Source: Butyrivibrio sp.
GTDB lineage: Bacteria > Bacillota > Clostridia > Lachnospirales > Lachnospiraceae
DNA: 64,000 nt
NCBI GenBank assembly: GCA_017413105.1
Contig: JAFPVA010000170.1
Coordinates: 1 to 64,000 of the forward strand
Reading direction: 5' to 3'
The notes below the pieces were generated by a model. The model was given only the letters and a program-made list of their open reading frames with translations. It did no database searches and was not told where the DNA came from. The translations under genes were made by a program, and so were the position numbers. Below, in pieces: positions 41,583 to 51,216 of the stretch. The stretch's first letter is position 1. Each line of letters begins with the position of its first letter.

Positions 41583-43136
41583 ATGAAAATTGAAAGAACA
41601 AAAAATGCTTCCAGAAATGTTGTTTTTGGAACTATACGTAAAGCGTATCAGTTGATTGTCCCCTTTTTCATGCGAACTGTCATCGTATATTTGCTGGGAC
41701 CGGGATATGCAGGACTGAATAATCTATTTACTTCGGTTTTACAGGTTTTGAATCTTGCGGAGCTTGGCGTTGGATCGGCAATGACTTTTTCTATGTATAA
41801 GCCTATTGCTGAAGACGACAAAGATAAAATATGCGCATTGATGAAGCTGTATCGCCTATATTATAGAGTGATCGGAATTGTAGTTGGTATTATAGGCCTT
41901 TCGCTGTTGCCGTTTATTCCATCATTGATAAAATCAGATTTACCTGAGAATGTAAATGTATATGTTCTTTATTTGATGAATCTGGCTGCGACTGTTCTGA
42001 CCTATTGGTTGTTTTCATATAGAAATTGTATTTTGACAGCGCATCAGAGAATTGATGTACCGCATAGAATTGCGTTGGTAACTGACACCATCAAATATAT
42101 AGTTCAGGTTTTTGTATTATTTGCATTTCATGATTATTACTTATACGTACTGGCTATATTGTTTACACAGGTGATCAATAACTGTACTACTGCGTTTATG
42201 TCTGCAAAACTATACCCGCAATACTCACCTAAGGGAAATCTTGCAAAAGACGAAGTGCGTTTTATCAACGGCCGAATAAGAGATTTGTTTACCTCAAAGC
42301 TTGGCGGCGTTATCCTTAATTCTTCTGATTCAATAGTTGTTTCTGCTTTTTTGGGCTTAAATATGCTTACTATATATCAGAACTATTATTTTATTGTTTC
42401 TGCCATAATGGGCTTTGTCACTATTATTTTCACTTCAATTTCTGCCGGAATAGCGAATAGTTTAGTTACAGAAACCTTAGACAAAAATTTCAATGATATG
42501 AAAAAACTCTGCTTTATGATTTCCTGGATATCAGGATTTTGTTGCGCTTGTTTCCTGGCTATAATGCAGCCTTTTATGGAAATATGGATGGGAAAAGAGC
42601 TGATGCAGGATATTATGTTTGTTGTTTTCTTCTGTATGTATTTTTATATATTAGAGATAATGACAGTTATAAATGTGTATAAAGACTCTGCAGGATTGTG
42701 GCATGAGGATAGATTCAGACCTTTGGCTTCGGCATTTGCCAATCTTTTGATGAACGTTATTATGGTTCAGTTCTGGGGATTATATGGCGTAATTTTATCA
42801 ACTGTTTTAGCTGTTATTTTGGTAAGTATGCCATGGCTTCTAAACAATCTGTTTTCACTTTTGTTTACAAGAGAACAGTTAAAAGTTTTCCTGAAAAAGA
42901 ATGCTAAATATCTGTGTATCGTTGTAGTGGTTTTGGCATTTAATACATTTATTTGTTCTTTCGTGAACTTGGGATTGTGGGGAACAGTAATCATAAGATT
43001 GGCTATATGCATAATAGTACCTAATGTTTTATTCTACTTGATTTACAGAAGAACAGACGAGTTTAAGCAGAGTGTCATTTTGGTAGATAAAATGACAAAA
43101 GGGCGCTTACATTTGAGTAAAGTGTTGGGATGTTAA
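41583..43136 (+). CDS. Wzx-like flippase (MATE/PST superfamily)
   Basis: A 517-residue membrane protein with about twelve to fourteen helices, typical of the polysaccharide transporter family. The N-terminal segment includes RKAYQLIVPFFMRTVIVYLLG and the protein carries GYAGLNNLFTSVLQVLNLAELG, a common Wzx pattern. Expected to flip undecaprenyl-linked repeat units to the outer face. Neighbour of the Wzy-like polymerase. Confidence 0.88.
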   Translation: MKIERTKNASRNVVFGTIRKAYQLIVPFFMRTVIVYLLGPGYAGLNNLFTSVLQVLNLAELGVGSAMTFSMYKPIAEDDKDKICALMKLYRLYYRVIGIVVGIIGLSLLPFIPSLIKSDLPENVNVYVLYLMNLAATVLTYWLFSYRNCILTAHQRIDVPHRIALVTDTIKYIVQVFVLFAFHDYYLYVLAILFTQVINNCTTAFMSAKLYPQYSPKGNLAKDEVRFINGRIRDLFTSKLGGVILNSSDSIVVSAFLGLNMLTIYQNYYFIVSAIMGFVTIIFTSISAGIANSLVTETLDKNFNDMKKLCFMISWISGFCCACFLAIMQPFMEIWMGKELMQDIMFVVFFCMYFYILEIMTVINVYKDSAGLWHEDRFRPLASAFANLLMNVIMVQFWGLYGVILSTVLAVILVSMPWLLNNLFSLLFTREQLKVFLKKNAKYLCIVVVVLAFNTFICSFVNLGLWGTVIIRLAICIIVPNVLFYLIYRRTDEFKQSVILVDKMTKGRLHLSKVLGC

Positions 43137-43174
43137 CATCTTTGATTAGGTGTAAAAGTATAGTATGAGAGGAA

Positions 43175-44314
43175 ATGAATAAAAGAATGGCAGATAGGAC
43201 TAAGATTGGTTTTCTTTATATGGGAAATCCCACAGATACAAAGTATTGGAGCGGAACTGTATCTAATCTCCATAAAATAATTTCAAAATCAGATAAAGTG
43301 GAATTGGTTGATATTGTTGTCAAGCCGCATCGGTTATCTGCAAAATTATATAAAGCAGTAAGAGTACTTTCGCTAAAGAAGAATGAGATCTCTTTTCTAT
43401 CAGCTTTTTTGAACTCTCGTGCAGCTGATCGAATGATAGAGGAATCTAATTGTGAATATATTTTTGCACCTGCATGCAGTAAGCTGATCTACTCAGGAAG
43501 AAAGGCTTTGAAGAACAAAAAACTGATCTATTTGAGTGATGCTACATATCATAACATGATTGGGTACTATTTTTTCCATTCGAAGCATGATCAGAGAATT
43601 GCAGATATGTGGGAGAGTACATCTCATAAATTGGCTTCAGCAATCATATTCCCGGCTGAGTGGTCGTTTGATGATGCAATGAATTATTATCACACGCCTA
43701 AGGAAAAGATAAAACTATTAAAGTTTGGGGCAAATATTGAGGATGTCGGATCTAAGGTAATAAAGCCGGGAAAAGATAAGTATAAGCTTCTTCTTATTGG
43801 AGTTGATTACGTTAGAAAAGGGGTTGATGTTGCAATCGAAACAGTCAAGCGCTTAAACGAATCTTCATCTACTGTAAAATATGAGCTGACCATTGTTGGC
43901 TTAAATAAGCCGGATATTGATATTCCGGATTATGTTACTTTCTTGGGAAAACTTCGCAAGGATAGGGAAGACGAATTAAAGAGACTGATTGATTGCTATA
44001 AATCTCATGATATTTTTATTTTGCCTACTAAGGCAGAGTGTTCTGCGATTGTATTTTCAGAAGCATCCATGTTTGGACTTCCTGTGTTTACATATGCAAC
44101 AGGTGGAACTACCGATTATGTGAAAGATGGAGTCTCAGGAAGATGCCTGGAGCCTTCTTGTGGTGCAGATGATTTTGCTAAAGCTATTTCAAGCGCCATA
44201 GAGAATGGTGATGTTGAAAAATTCTCAATCGGCGCTCGTAAGAAGTATGAAGAAGAGCTAAATTGGAATACCTGGCTTGAAAAATTCGAGAGCGTTGTAG
44301 AAGAATTAGCTTGA
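43175..44314 (+). CDS. Glycosyltransferase family 4
   Basis: A 379-residue GT4 enzyme. The donor-binding domain shows LLIGVDYVRKGVDVAIE, FLGKLRKD and FILPTKAECSAIVFSEASMFGLP. The N-terminal domain is unusual among GT4 proteins, with APACSKLIY and LSDATYHNM as in some polysaccharide-cluster transferases. The start is ambiguous: ATG 43175 is only about two bases from AGAGG while ATG 43187 is about fourteen bases away. The longer form is given. Confidence 0.85.
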   Translation: MNKRMADRTKIGFLYMGNPTDTKYWSGTVSNLHKIISKSDKVELVDIVVKPHRLSAKLYKAVRVLSLKKNEISFLSAFLNSRAADRMIEESNCEYIFAPACSKLIYSGRKALKNKKLIYLSDATYHNMIGYYFFHSKHDQRIADMWESTSHKLASAIIFPAEWSFDDAMNYYHTPKEKIKLLKFGANIEDVGSKVIKPGKDKYKLLLIGVDYVRKGVDVAIETVKRLNESSSTVKYELTIVGLNKPDIDIPDYVTFLGKLRKDREDELKRLIDCYKSHDIFILPTKAECSAIVFSEASMFGLPVFTYATGGTTDYVKDGVSGRCLEPSCGADDFAKAISSAIENGDVEKFSIGARKKYEEELNWNTWLEKFESVVEELA

Positions 44315-44338
44315 CGCAAGCTTTTAAGGAAATAACAT

Positions 44339-45472
44339 ATGAAGATTGGAATATTAACATACCATAAATCAATAAATTATGGTTCGGTTTTGCAGGCCTG
44401 GGCGACAAAGGATCTTTTGGAAAGAATGGGACATTCTGCAGAAGTTATTGATTATGAACCGGGTGCTCTTAAAGATTTTTATAAGCTGTATTCGTCAGGA
44501 CATGGCGTAAAGGCACTTGCTAGAAAAGTAGTAAGGATGCCTATAGCAAAGATCAAAAAAAATCAACAGAGAAACTTTGAAGTATTTAGAAACAGATTTC
44601 TTAACTTAAGTAGTTTTACACTGGGAAAGAATGATGATTTCAAAATAATTGAAGACAGTTATGATTGGGTAATATGCGGAAGTGATCAGATCTGGAATGT
44701 TCATGCGATGGACTCTGATGATATATATTTCCTGCCTGATGTTAATGTCAAGAAGATAGCTTTATCAGTTAGTGTAAATAATACAGATTTTACCGAGCCA
44801 AGATGCAATGAAGAAATGAAGCGTTGGATTTCGGACTTTGATTTCTTGACCTGCAGAGAAGAAAGTGGGGCAAAAAAAATAGCAGGATTTCTTGAGGGAA
44901 AGCGCGAAGTCAGGACATTTTTGGATCCTACATTAATGCATAATAAAGAGGATTTTTATCCTTTATGCAGTGGCAGGGTCATAAAAAAGCCATATATATT
45001 CCTGTATAAGGTATGGAGCGGAAAAGACAGTTATAAACTGGTTTCTGAGCTTGGAAAGAAACTGAATCTTCCTGTATATACAATGTTCATGCATAATAGC
45101 ATGAAAGAATTATGCATGGTGGAATCCGGTGGGGTTAAGGTGATAAAAAAGGATACCAGTCCCAGTGATTATCTCAGCCTTATCAGATATGCCGATTATG
45201 TTGTTACAGATTCGTTTCATGGCACTGCTTTTTCTCTTATCTTTGAAAAAAAGTTTATCTGCGTAAGAGAAAAGGATACTAAGGGCCGTGACAAAAATGA
45301 TGAAAGAATACTGAATATCCTTCATGTTGTTGGATTGGATGACAGATACATAGCGCTGGACAGTATTTTTACTTATCCTATTTCTGAGAAAATTGATTAT
45401 TCAACAGTTACCGATAGGAGAATGAGAATTGCAAACGATAATATCTCCACATTGAAAAAGGTGATTGGCTAA
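44339..45472 (+). CDS. Polysaccharide pyruvyl transferase family protein (copy 1)
   Basis: A 377-residue protein of the polysaccharide pyruvyl transferase family (PF04230), related to CsaB and WcaK. Features: MKIGILTYHKSINYGSVLQAW at the start, WVICGSDQIWN, and VVTDSFHGTAFSLIF near the end. These enzymes transfer pyruvate from phosphoenolpyruvate to a sugar as a ketal, although some members of this family have other roles. Paired directly with the F420-dehydrogenase-beta-like gene that follows. AAGGA lies eight bases before the ATG. Confidence 0.88.
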   Translation: MKIGILTYHKSINYGSVLQAWATKDLLERMGHSAEVIDYEPGALKDFYKLYSSGHGVKALARKVVRMPIAKIKKNQQRNFEVFRNRFLNLSSFTLGKNDDFKIIEDSYDWVICGSDQIWNVHAMDSDDIYFLPDVNVKKIALSVSVNNTDFTEPRCNEEMKRWISDFDFLTCREESGAKKIAGFLEGKREVRTFLDPTLMHNKEDFYPLCSGRVIKKPYIFLYKVWSGKDSYKLVSELGKKLNLPVYTMFMHNSMKELCMVESGGVKVIKKDTSPSDYLSLIRYADYVVTDSFHGTAFSLIFEKKFICVREKDTKGRDKNDERILNILHVVGLDDRYIALDSIFTYPISEKIDYSTVTDRRMRIANDNISTLKKVIG

Positions 45473-45487
45473 TAGCGGAGGACTGAT

Positions 45488-46588
45488 GTGAAACTTGTTT
45501 GCGAAAAAAATAAGTGTGCCGGTTGTATGGCATGTGTAGATGCCTGTCCTGCAAAGGCAGTAACGGTGCGTGATGAGGTAAAGTGCTTTAATGCAGTTAT
45601 TGATGAAAGCAAATGCCTTAATTGTAATTTATGCCATAAAATCTGTCAGCAGAAAAATTCACCGGTTCACAGAGAGCCGATTTATTGGAAACAGGGGTGG
45701 TCTAACTCTGAAGAAACACGAAAAACTTCTTCTTCCGGAGGCTTTGCATATGAGCTGATGAAAACATTTGTCGGCAGGGGAGGATATGTTTGCAGCTGCA
45801 GATTTGATAAAGGATTATTCACGTTTTATATAACTAATAAGATTGATGAATTGAGAAGCTTTAGTGGATCAAAATATGTCAAGAGTAATCCTGTTGGAAT
45901 ATATAAACAGATCAAGGAATTACTAAAGAATGGACAGCAGGTGCTATTTGTTGGATTGCCCTGCCAGGTAGCAAGTCTTATCAATTTTACGAATAATAAC
46001 CCTAACCTTTTTACTGTTGATCTAATATGCCATGGAACACCATCGCCAAAGGTGTTAGAGTCTTTTTTGAAATCCAAAAAGATAAAATTAAACGATGTTG
46101 AGCATATTGCTTTTAGAACAGGTGATGGATTCATGGTTGTTCCTGATGGGGCTCGTTTGGCTGGAGGCAATGGGCAAGATTATTATATTATCCCTTTTAT
46201 TGATGGAGACTCCTATACAGAGAATTGTTACTCCTGTGAACATGCATCCATCAACAGAGTATCAGATATTACAATTGGCGATTCATGGGGAAGTAAGCTT
46301 CCGGATGAAATGAAGAAGAATGGAGTTTCTCTGGCATTATGCCAGACGGAAAAGGGAAGAAAACTGCTGGAAGAATCTGATGTTACTCTATATGATGTTG
46401 ATATTGATGCAGCCAAGGCTAGCAATCCACAGTTAGTGGGGCCTTCAAAATGCACAGGCCATAGAGACAAGCTATTATCAGGGGTGGCAAAATGTATAGG
46501 GTATAATTCAATAATACGAAGAACATATACCAAGAGGTATTATAGGAGTTTGTTCCGCAGGGTATGCAGAAAGATTGGTTTGAAGTGA
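45488..46588 (+). CDS. F420-dehydrogenase beta-subunit-like iron-sulfur protein (copy 1)
   Basis: A 366-residue protein with two 4Fe-4S motifs at the N-terminus, CAGCMACVDACP and CLNCNLCHKIC. An FrhB/FdhB-like region follows, with LFVGLPCQVASL and DITIGDSWG. The family is named for F420 hydrogenase beta subunits but occurs widely in polysaccharide loci of gut bacteria, where its redox role is unknown. GTG start at 45488 after GGAGGA; the ATG two bases earlier is out of frame. It follows the pyruvyl transferase gene by 15 bp, and the same pairing recurs at 47470-49852. Confidence 0.85.
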   Translation: MKLVCEKNKCAGCMACVDACPAKAVTVRDEVKCFNAVIDESKCLNCNLCHKICQQKNSPVHREPIYWKQGWSNSEETRKTSSSGGFAYELMKTFVGRGGYVCSCRFDKGLFTFYITNKIDELRSFSGSKYVKSNPVGIYKQIKELLKNGQQVLFVGLPCQVASLINFTNNNPNLFTVDLICHGTPSPKVLESFLKSKKIKLNDVEHIAFRTGDGFMVVPDGARLAGGNGQDYYIIPFIDGDSYTENCYSCEHASINRVSDITIGDSWGSKLPDEMKKNGVSLALCQTEKGRKLLEESDVTLYDVDIDAAKASNPQLVGPSKCTGHRDKLLSGVAKCIGYNSIIRRTYTKRYYRSLFRRVCRKIGLK

Positions 46589-46601
46589 TGAGGAGAGTTT
46601 T

Positions 46602-47435
46602 ATGTCCAAAATCGTTTTTTTAATATTGAACTATAACAGCATGCAGGAGCTTGTCTGCTGCGAGAAGTCAATACGAGAAAATTGCACAGATTATCATATC
46701 GTTGTTGTTGATAATGGCTCAAAAAAAGAAGAAGTATCAGAACTGGAGGCTTTTTGCAAAGAGGATCCAAAGATAACTTTATTGGTGAATCCTGAGAATT
46801 TCGGATTTGCAAGAGGGAACAATGTTGGGTTCAGATATATCAGAGAAAACATTGATTGTGATTATATAGCCATGATCAATAGCGATACTCTGATAATGGA
46901 TAAGTCATTTACCGATCTGGTAGATGAAGCTTATAAAGAGTATAAATTTGCCGTTATGGGTCCTGATGTCCTGCCGTCTCATTCTAATCCGATGATCAAT
47001 GAGCCTGATTCGAAGGAAAAAGTTCTTAAGCACATTAAAGAGACGGAAAGACAGATTCGAATCATGAAGATTCCGGGTATTAATTTTTTATATCTTTGTA
47101 TCAATAAGATAAAAGTAAAGCTTCAGTCGCAGAAGGCTTCACAGATTACAGAGCCCGTTGTGAATTGTGAATTGCATGGATGCTTTTTGATTTTTTCAAG
47201 ACTGTACAGATTGGATGGGTTATGTGATGAGACCTTCCTGTATGGTGAAGAGGACTTGCTGGCTAAAGCCTGCCGTGATAATGGCTTGACTTTACTGTAT
47301 TATCCAAAGTTAAAAATCATACATAACGAGAGTAAGGCTACTAAGAAAAGCATGCCCGATTTAATAGGAAGAAAATTGTTCTTTTTGAATAATCGTTTGG
47401 ACTCATATTATGTGTTGTTGAAGAAATATGAATAA
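46602..47435 (+). CDS. Glycosyltransferase family 2, rhamnosyltransferase-like
   Basis: A 277-residue GT2 enzyme: KIVFLILNYNSMQELVCCEKS, HIVVVDNGS, NPENFGFARGNNVGF and the metal site YIAMINSDTLI. The catalytic region FLYGEEDLLAKAC fits the WcaA/RfbN-like group. It separates the two pyruvyl transferase/F420-beta pairs. Ribosome binding site AGGAGAG. Confidence 0.87.
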   Translation: MSKIVFLILNYNSMQELVCCEKSIRENCTDYHIVVVDNGSKKEEVSELEAFCKEDPKITLLVNPENFGFARGNNVGFRYIRENIDCDYIAMINSDTLIMDKSFTDLVDEAYKEYKFAVMGPDVLPSHSNPMINEPDSKEKVLKHIKETERQIRIMKIPGINFLYLCINKIKVKLQSQKASQITEPVVNCELHGCFLIFSRLYRLDGLCDETFLYGEEDLLAKACRDNGLTLLYYPKLKIIHNESKATKKSMPDLIGRKLFFLNNRLDSYYVLLKKYE

Positions 47436-47469
47436 TATGTACGGGATGAGTAGTTTAGGGGAAGTTTAA

Positions 47470-48654
47470 ATGAAAAGAAGAATTGGATTATATGGCTGTA
47501 TGGTAAATAATGACAACATGGGCTGCTGTGCACTTACATATAGCTTAATCAATACGATTGAAAAATGGAGTAAGGAAAATAAGGAAGACGTTGTCTACGT
47601 CATCTTTGAGAGAAATCCTGATGCTGAAAAGGTAGCTGAACTGGCTAAGGCGTTAGGAATTGATAAAGAGAGAGTTGTATCGGAACTGTCTGCTCGTTTT
47701 ATAAGACTTAACGAGTGGAAAGTAAATAAAAAATGTAAAAAGAAGATTGCTGAATGTGACATTGTTATTGATCTGACGCAGGGAGACAGCTTCACCGATA
47801 TTTATGGTATGAGCAGATTTATCTCTTATTCTTTAGATAAGCTGACAGTTGAAAAGCTGGGTGTTCCGCTAATACTTGGCCCACAGACATATGGCCCGTT
47901 TAGACATTCCTTTGCCAAGAGTATTGCCAAAAAAGCAATCAATAATGCATGTTTTGTAATGTCGAGAGATGTTTTGTCGAAGAGCTATTTAGATGATTTA
48001 AAGGTGAAAAAGGAAGTAGTTGTAGGGACAGATCTGGCAATTGGTTTACCTTATAACAAGTGTGATAAGAAAAAGAACAGTGTAGGAATTAATATATCAG
48101 GGCTGTTATGGCCGGATAAGATTGAGGTAGGAACTGATAGAAAGTTTACGCTTAAGTGTGATTATAAGGAATTTATGGTCAATACGACCAAACTTTTTTT
48201 GAAAAAAGGATATGATGTTTTTTTTATTTCACATGTAGGAGCAGATTATCCTGCGTGCAGTGAAATGAAGAAACTATTTCCTGAGACTACTCTTGTAGAC
48301 CAATTTGTAACACCTGTTGAGGCTAAGACTTTTATTTCCGGTCTGAATTTATTTATTGGTGCCAGAATGCACGCTACTATTGCCGCCCTTTCATCAGGAG
48401 TACCGGTGATTCCTGTTGCTTATAGCAGAAAATTTAAAGGACTTTTTGAGAATTGTCAGTATGACATTGGGATTGACTTGACGGAATTAGACGACGCAGA
48501 ATGTATGGAAAAAATGGTGTTTTATTCTGACCATGTAAATGATATTCAGGAAAAAGTGCTTAAAAGCAGAGAAGTGGCTATTAAGAAGCATGAGGAAATG
48601 AGTAAGTGCTTGTGTGGCAAAATCTTTATGGAAGGTATATCTAATAATGAATAA
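47470..48654 (+). CDS. Polysaccharide pyruvyl transferase family protein (copy 2)
   Basis: A 394-residue PF04230 protein: RRIGLYGCMVNNDNMGCCALT at the N-terminus, DIVIDLTQGDSFTDIYG, VPLILGPQTYGPF and a C-terminal FIGARMHATIAALSSGVPV motif. It resembles the WcaK/AmsJ subgroup more than copy 1 does, so the two are not recent duplicates. The gene's last codons overlap the start of the next gene by eight bases. Confidence 0.88.
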   Translation: MKRRIGLYGCMVNNDNMGCCALTYSLINTIEKWSKENKEDVVYVIFERNPDAEKVAELAKALGIDKERVVSELSARFIRLNEWKVNKKCKKKIAECDIVIDLTQGDSFTDIYGMSRFISYSLDKLTVEKLGVPLILGPQTYGPFRHSFAKSIAKKAINNACFVMSRDVLSKSYLDDLKVKKEVVVGTDLAIGLPYNKCDKKKNSVGINISGLLWPDKIEVGTDRKFTLKCDYKEFMVNTTKLFLKKGYDVFFISHVGADYPACSEMKKLFPETTLVDQFVTPVEAKTFISGLNLFIGARMHATIAALSSGVPVIPVAYSRKFKGLFENCQYDIGIDLTELDDAECMEKMVFYSDHVNDIQEKVLKSREVAIKKHEEMSKCLCGKIFMEGISNNE

Positions 48655-49852
48655 TCATCTTAATAGAAAAGAAAGTTTATGTATTCAGAACAGTTCAAAT
48701 TGTATTGGATGCGGTTTGTGTCCCAAAGTGTTTGGCAAAAGTTGCCATATGGAATTGGGGACAGATGGTACATATAAGATTAAGTTCAATGGGGATATTG
48801 ATGAATCGTTATTTCGTGAAATATGCCCTGTTGCAAACAATAGATACATTTCAAGCGATATTTGGGGGAACATAAATAATGCGTACTTTTCAAATGCTAA
48901 AGACCCTGCAATTCGCTTTAAAGGATCTTCCGGTGGAGTGACAAGTGCGCTGGCAGTTTTTTTGCTTGAAGAAAAAGAAGTCGATGGCGTTATTCAAGTA
49001 TGTGCGGATACTGATTCTCCTATAAAGAATATTGTTAAGATATCTCGAAGTGCAGAAGAAGTACTGAATTGCTGCGGATCAAGATACTCTCCTGTTAGTG
49101 TTTTTGATGGCATAATTGATGAATTGAAGCCGGACGAAACATATTGCTTGATAGGTAAGCCTTGCGATATCAGAGCATTTAAGAATTATATGAGAATGTT
49201 TCCAAAGCATTCTTTAAATATCAAATATACGTTATCCTTCTTTTGCGCAGGTGTTCCCAGTGCAAATGCGACTAAAGAAGTGTTAAAGAAGCTGGGAGTT
49301 GATGAGAAAGACGTTGTAGGCTTTGACTATCGTGGAAACGGCTGGCCGGGATATACCCAGGCTGTTTGTAGCGACGGAAGTAAGAAGACTATGGAATACA
49401 ATGAATCATGGGGGGCTATTTTGGGACGTAATCTTCATTCGGCATGTAAGTTTTGCGTGGATGGAGTTGGAGTAGCTGCAGATATTTCCAATGGTGATGC
49501 ATGGTTCGCTGACGAAAAGGGATATCCCACCTTTACAGAAGCAGATGGCCGAAATATTACTCTTATTCGTTCTTCGATTGGACAGGAACTGTTTAATAAA
49601 GCAGTTGAAAAAGGATATATTGAATGTAGCGCTGTAGAAAATTGCGAAAGCATATTAGAAAAAATGCAGCCATATCAATATAAGAGAAAAGCACTAATGT
49701 ATACTAAAATATTAATGCTGAGAATGTTTGGGAAATATACTCCACAATATGATTCGACCTTGAAAAAATGGGATAAAAAGATTCCTTTTAAAGATAAGTT
49801 TATATATGCAAAAGGAACGGTAGATAGAATACTAAAAAAGAAAATAAAATAA
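48647..49852 (+). CDS. F420-dehydrogenase beta-subunit-like iron-sulfur protein (copy 2)
   Basis: A 401-residue protein of the same family as the gene at 45488 but with a divergent N-terminal cluster region: [15 protein letters not shown] then REICPV. The core shows [42 protein letters not shown] and [13 protein letters not shown] at 48647 inside the end of the pyruvyl transferase gene is chosen because an upstream GTG would extend into that gene without a ribosome binding site. It forms the second transferase/redox pair. Confidence 0.85.
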   Translation: MNNHLNRKESLCIQNSSNCIGCGLCPKVFGKSCHMELGTDGTYKIKFNGDIDESLFREICPVANNRYISSDIWGNINNAYFSNAKDPAIRFKGSSGGVTSALAVFLLEEKEVDGVIQVCADTDSPIKNIVKISRSAEEVLNCCGSRYSPVSVFDGIIDELKPDETYCLIGKPCDIRAFKNYMRMFPKHSLNIKYTLSFFCAGVPSANATKEVLKKLGVDEKDVVGFDYRGNGWPGYTQAVCSDGSKKTMEYNESWGAILGRNLHSACKFCVDGVGVAADISNGDAWFADEKGYPTFTEADGRNITLIRSSIGQELFNKAVEKGYIECSAVENCESILEKMQPYQYKRKALMYTKILMLRMFGKYTPQYDSTLKKWDKKIPFKDKFIYAKGTVDRILKKKIK

Positions 49853-49877
49853 ATGGTTATTGGGTAGGAGAAATGAA

Positions 49878-50510
49878 GTGAGTCATTTGGATAGACTATT
49901 TGATATGCCTATATTTGGGCAACTGATAAAAAAAGTGATTGTGAAGGCTGAAGGCGGAGAAATGGAATCCGGTACTTTGAGGAATTATTGTGCCAGAAAA
50001 TACAAAGTATCTGTTGATAAGTATTCATATGGAAGCATTTTTTCCGGTTACTTTAATACAGGTGGAGAAATAAGTGTTGGCAGATATTGTTCATTTGCTT
50101 CCGATATACACTATTATGGTGCTAATCATCCATATCGATATGCTTCAACATCTCCGTTTTTTTATAACAGAGTATTCGGATATGATGTTAAGGACGTTGA
50201 ACGACATAAATTAACTATCGGTAATGATGTTTGGATTGGTAATGGGGTTAAAATCACTTCCTCTTGCCATGTTATAGGAAATGGAGCGGTAATCGGAACC
50301 GGGGCAATTGTAACAAGTGATGTTCCTCCTTATGCTATTGTTGTAGGAACTCCCGCAAAAGTGATTTCCAAAAGATTTGATGATCAAACAATAGAAAAGT
50401 TGGAAAAGAGTAAATGGTGGCAATTGCCTCCAAAAGAACTGATGAAATATTACAAGTATATAGAAGAACCTTCAGTCTGGGCTGATAAAATCATGGAGGA
50501 TGTAAAATAG
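49878..50510 (+). CDS. Left-handed beta-helix acyltransferase (CatB-like)
   Basis: A 210-residue hexapeptide-repeat acyltransferase. The helix is built from turns such as [46 protein letters not shown] and [12 protein letters not shown]. The loop with the catalytic histidine is [11 protein letters not shown], and the protein ends in a short helix, as in CatB/VatD-type enzymes. Predicted to O-acetylate a sugar of the polysaccharide. GTG at 49878 with AGGAG seven bases upstream is preferred to TTG at 49860. Confidence 0.85.
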   Translation: MSHLDRLFDMPIFGQLIKKVIVKAEGGEMESGTLRNYCARKYKVSVDKYSYGSIFSGYFNTGGEISVGRYCSFASDIHYYGANHPYRYASTSPFFYNRVFGYDVKDVERHKLTIGNDVWIGNGVKITSSCHVIGNGAVIGTGAIVTSDVPPYAIVVGTPAKVISKRFDDQTIEKLEKSKWWQLPPKELMKYYKYIEEPSVWADKIMEDVK

Positions 50511-50574
50511 GTACCGGAAGATATGCCCGGATTAAGTGAATTTATTGTAGATATATAGAAGCTTAGGGGAAGTT

Positions 50575-51105
50575 ATGAAAACTGTTTTGGACTTAAAAAA
50601 TGACGGGAGATTTTATATTGATGATTTTAATACGGAACGTCTCTTTGGTCATAATGGATTAGACATTATTTCATATAGTTTTGTTGAGTTCCCATTAGGA
50701 AGTATATATATGGAGATGGAGGAGCGAATACTAAGACTTAATGAAACTGTAGTCTACAAATATTTAGATAAAAACAATGATAGCGAATCACAATATATGG
50801 ATTACTGTGATAAATATGGCAAAAAGAATCCACATAGAAACAGAGATGCGTTTGATTCCCTGATCAATGATTTTAGTGTTGATAATAATGATTATGATCC
50901 ATTAAAAGGGGTTATAATTGTTAATCAGTATGGTTTTCTGTTGGATGGTCAGCATAGAGCATGTTTATTACTGAAAAAATATGGACCAAAGAAAAAGATA
51001 CCTGTGTTGAAAATAAAAGCAAGAATGTCAGTAAGAAGAAAGCTTGGATTATTGTTTAAATATGCGAAGATGATTTTTGGAAAGAAATCACCGATCATAC
51101 AATAA
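50575..51105 (+). CDS. Unknown protein with DGQHR motif (ParB/Srx-like)
   Basis: A 176-residue cytoplasmic protein. The central block GVIIVNQYGFLLDGQHRACLLL followed by KKIPVLKIKA resembles the ParB/sulfiredoxin fold core, where a G-x-H-R motif binds a nucleotide. No helix-turn-helix or partition context is present. A basic C-terminus (about 150-176) could contact membrane or polymer. Last gene of the long forward operon before a bidirectional terminator; related proteins are known to me only as hypothetical members of polysaccharide loci. Confidence 0.5.
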   Translation: MKTVLDLKNDGRFYIDDFNTERLFGHNGLDIISYSFVEFPLGSIYMEMEERILRLNETVVYKYLDKNNDSESQYMDYCDKYGKKNPHRNRDAFDSLINDFSVDNNDYDPLKGVIIVNQYGFLLDGQHRACLLLKKYGPKKKIPVLKIKARMSVRRKLGLLFKYAKMIFGKKSPIIQ

Positions 51106-51147
51106 TAGATTAACGGTACTTATTTATGCACATTTCTGAAATTAAAG

Positions 51148-51188
51148 AACCAGGATTGATCAGTTACAAAAACTGATTAATCCTGGTT
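51148..51188. terminator. Bidirectional terminator between the operon and the beta-helix gene
   Basis: An 18-bp near-perfect stem (51148-51165 with 51171-51188) with a 5-nt loop. T-rich tracts lie on the downstream side of both strands, so it can serve the forward operon and the reverse gene. Confidence 0.85.
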
Positions 51189-51216
51189 TTAAAATGCTTG
51201 GAGTTAATTATTTTGG

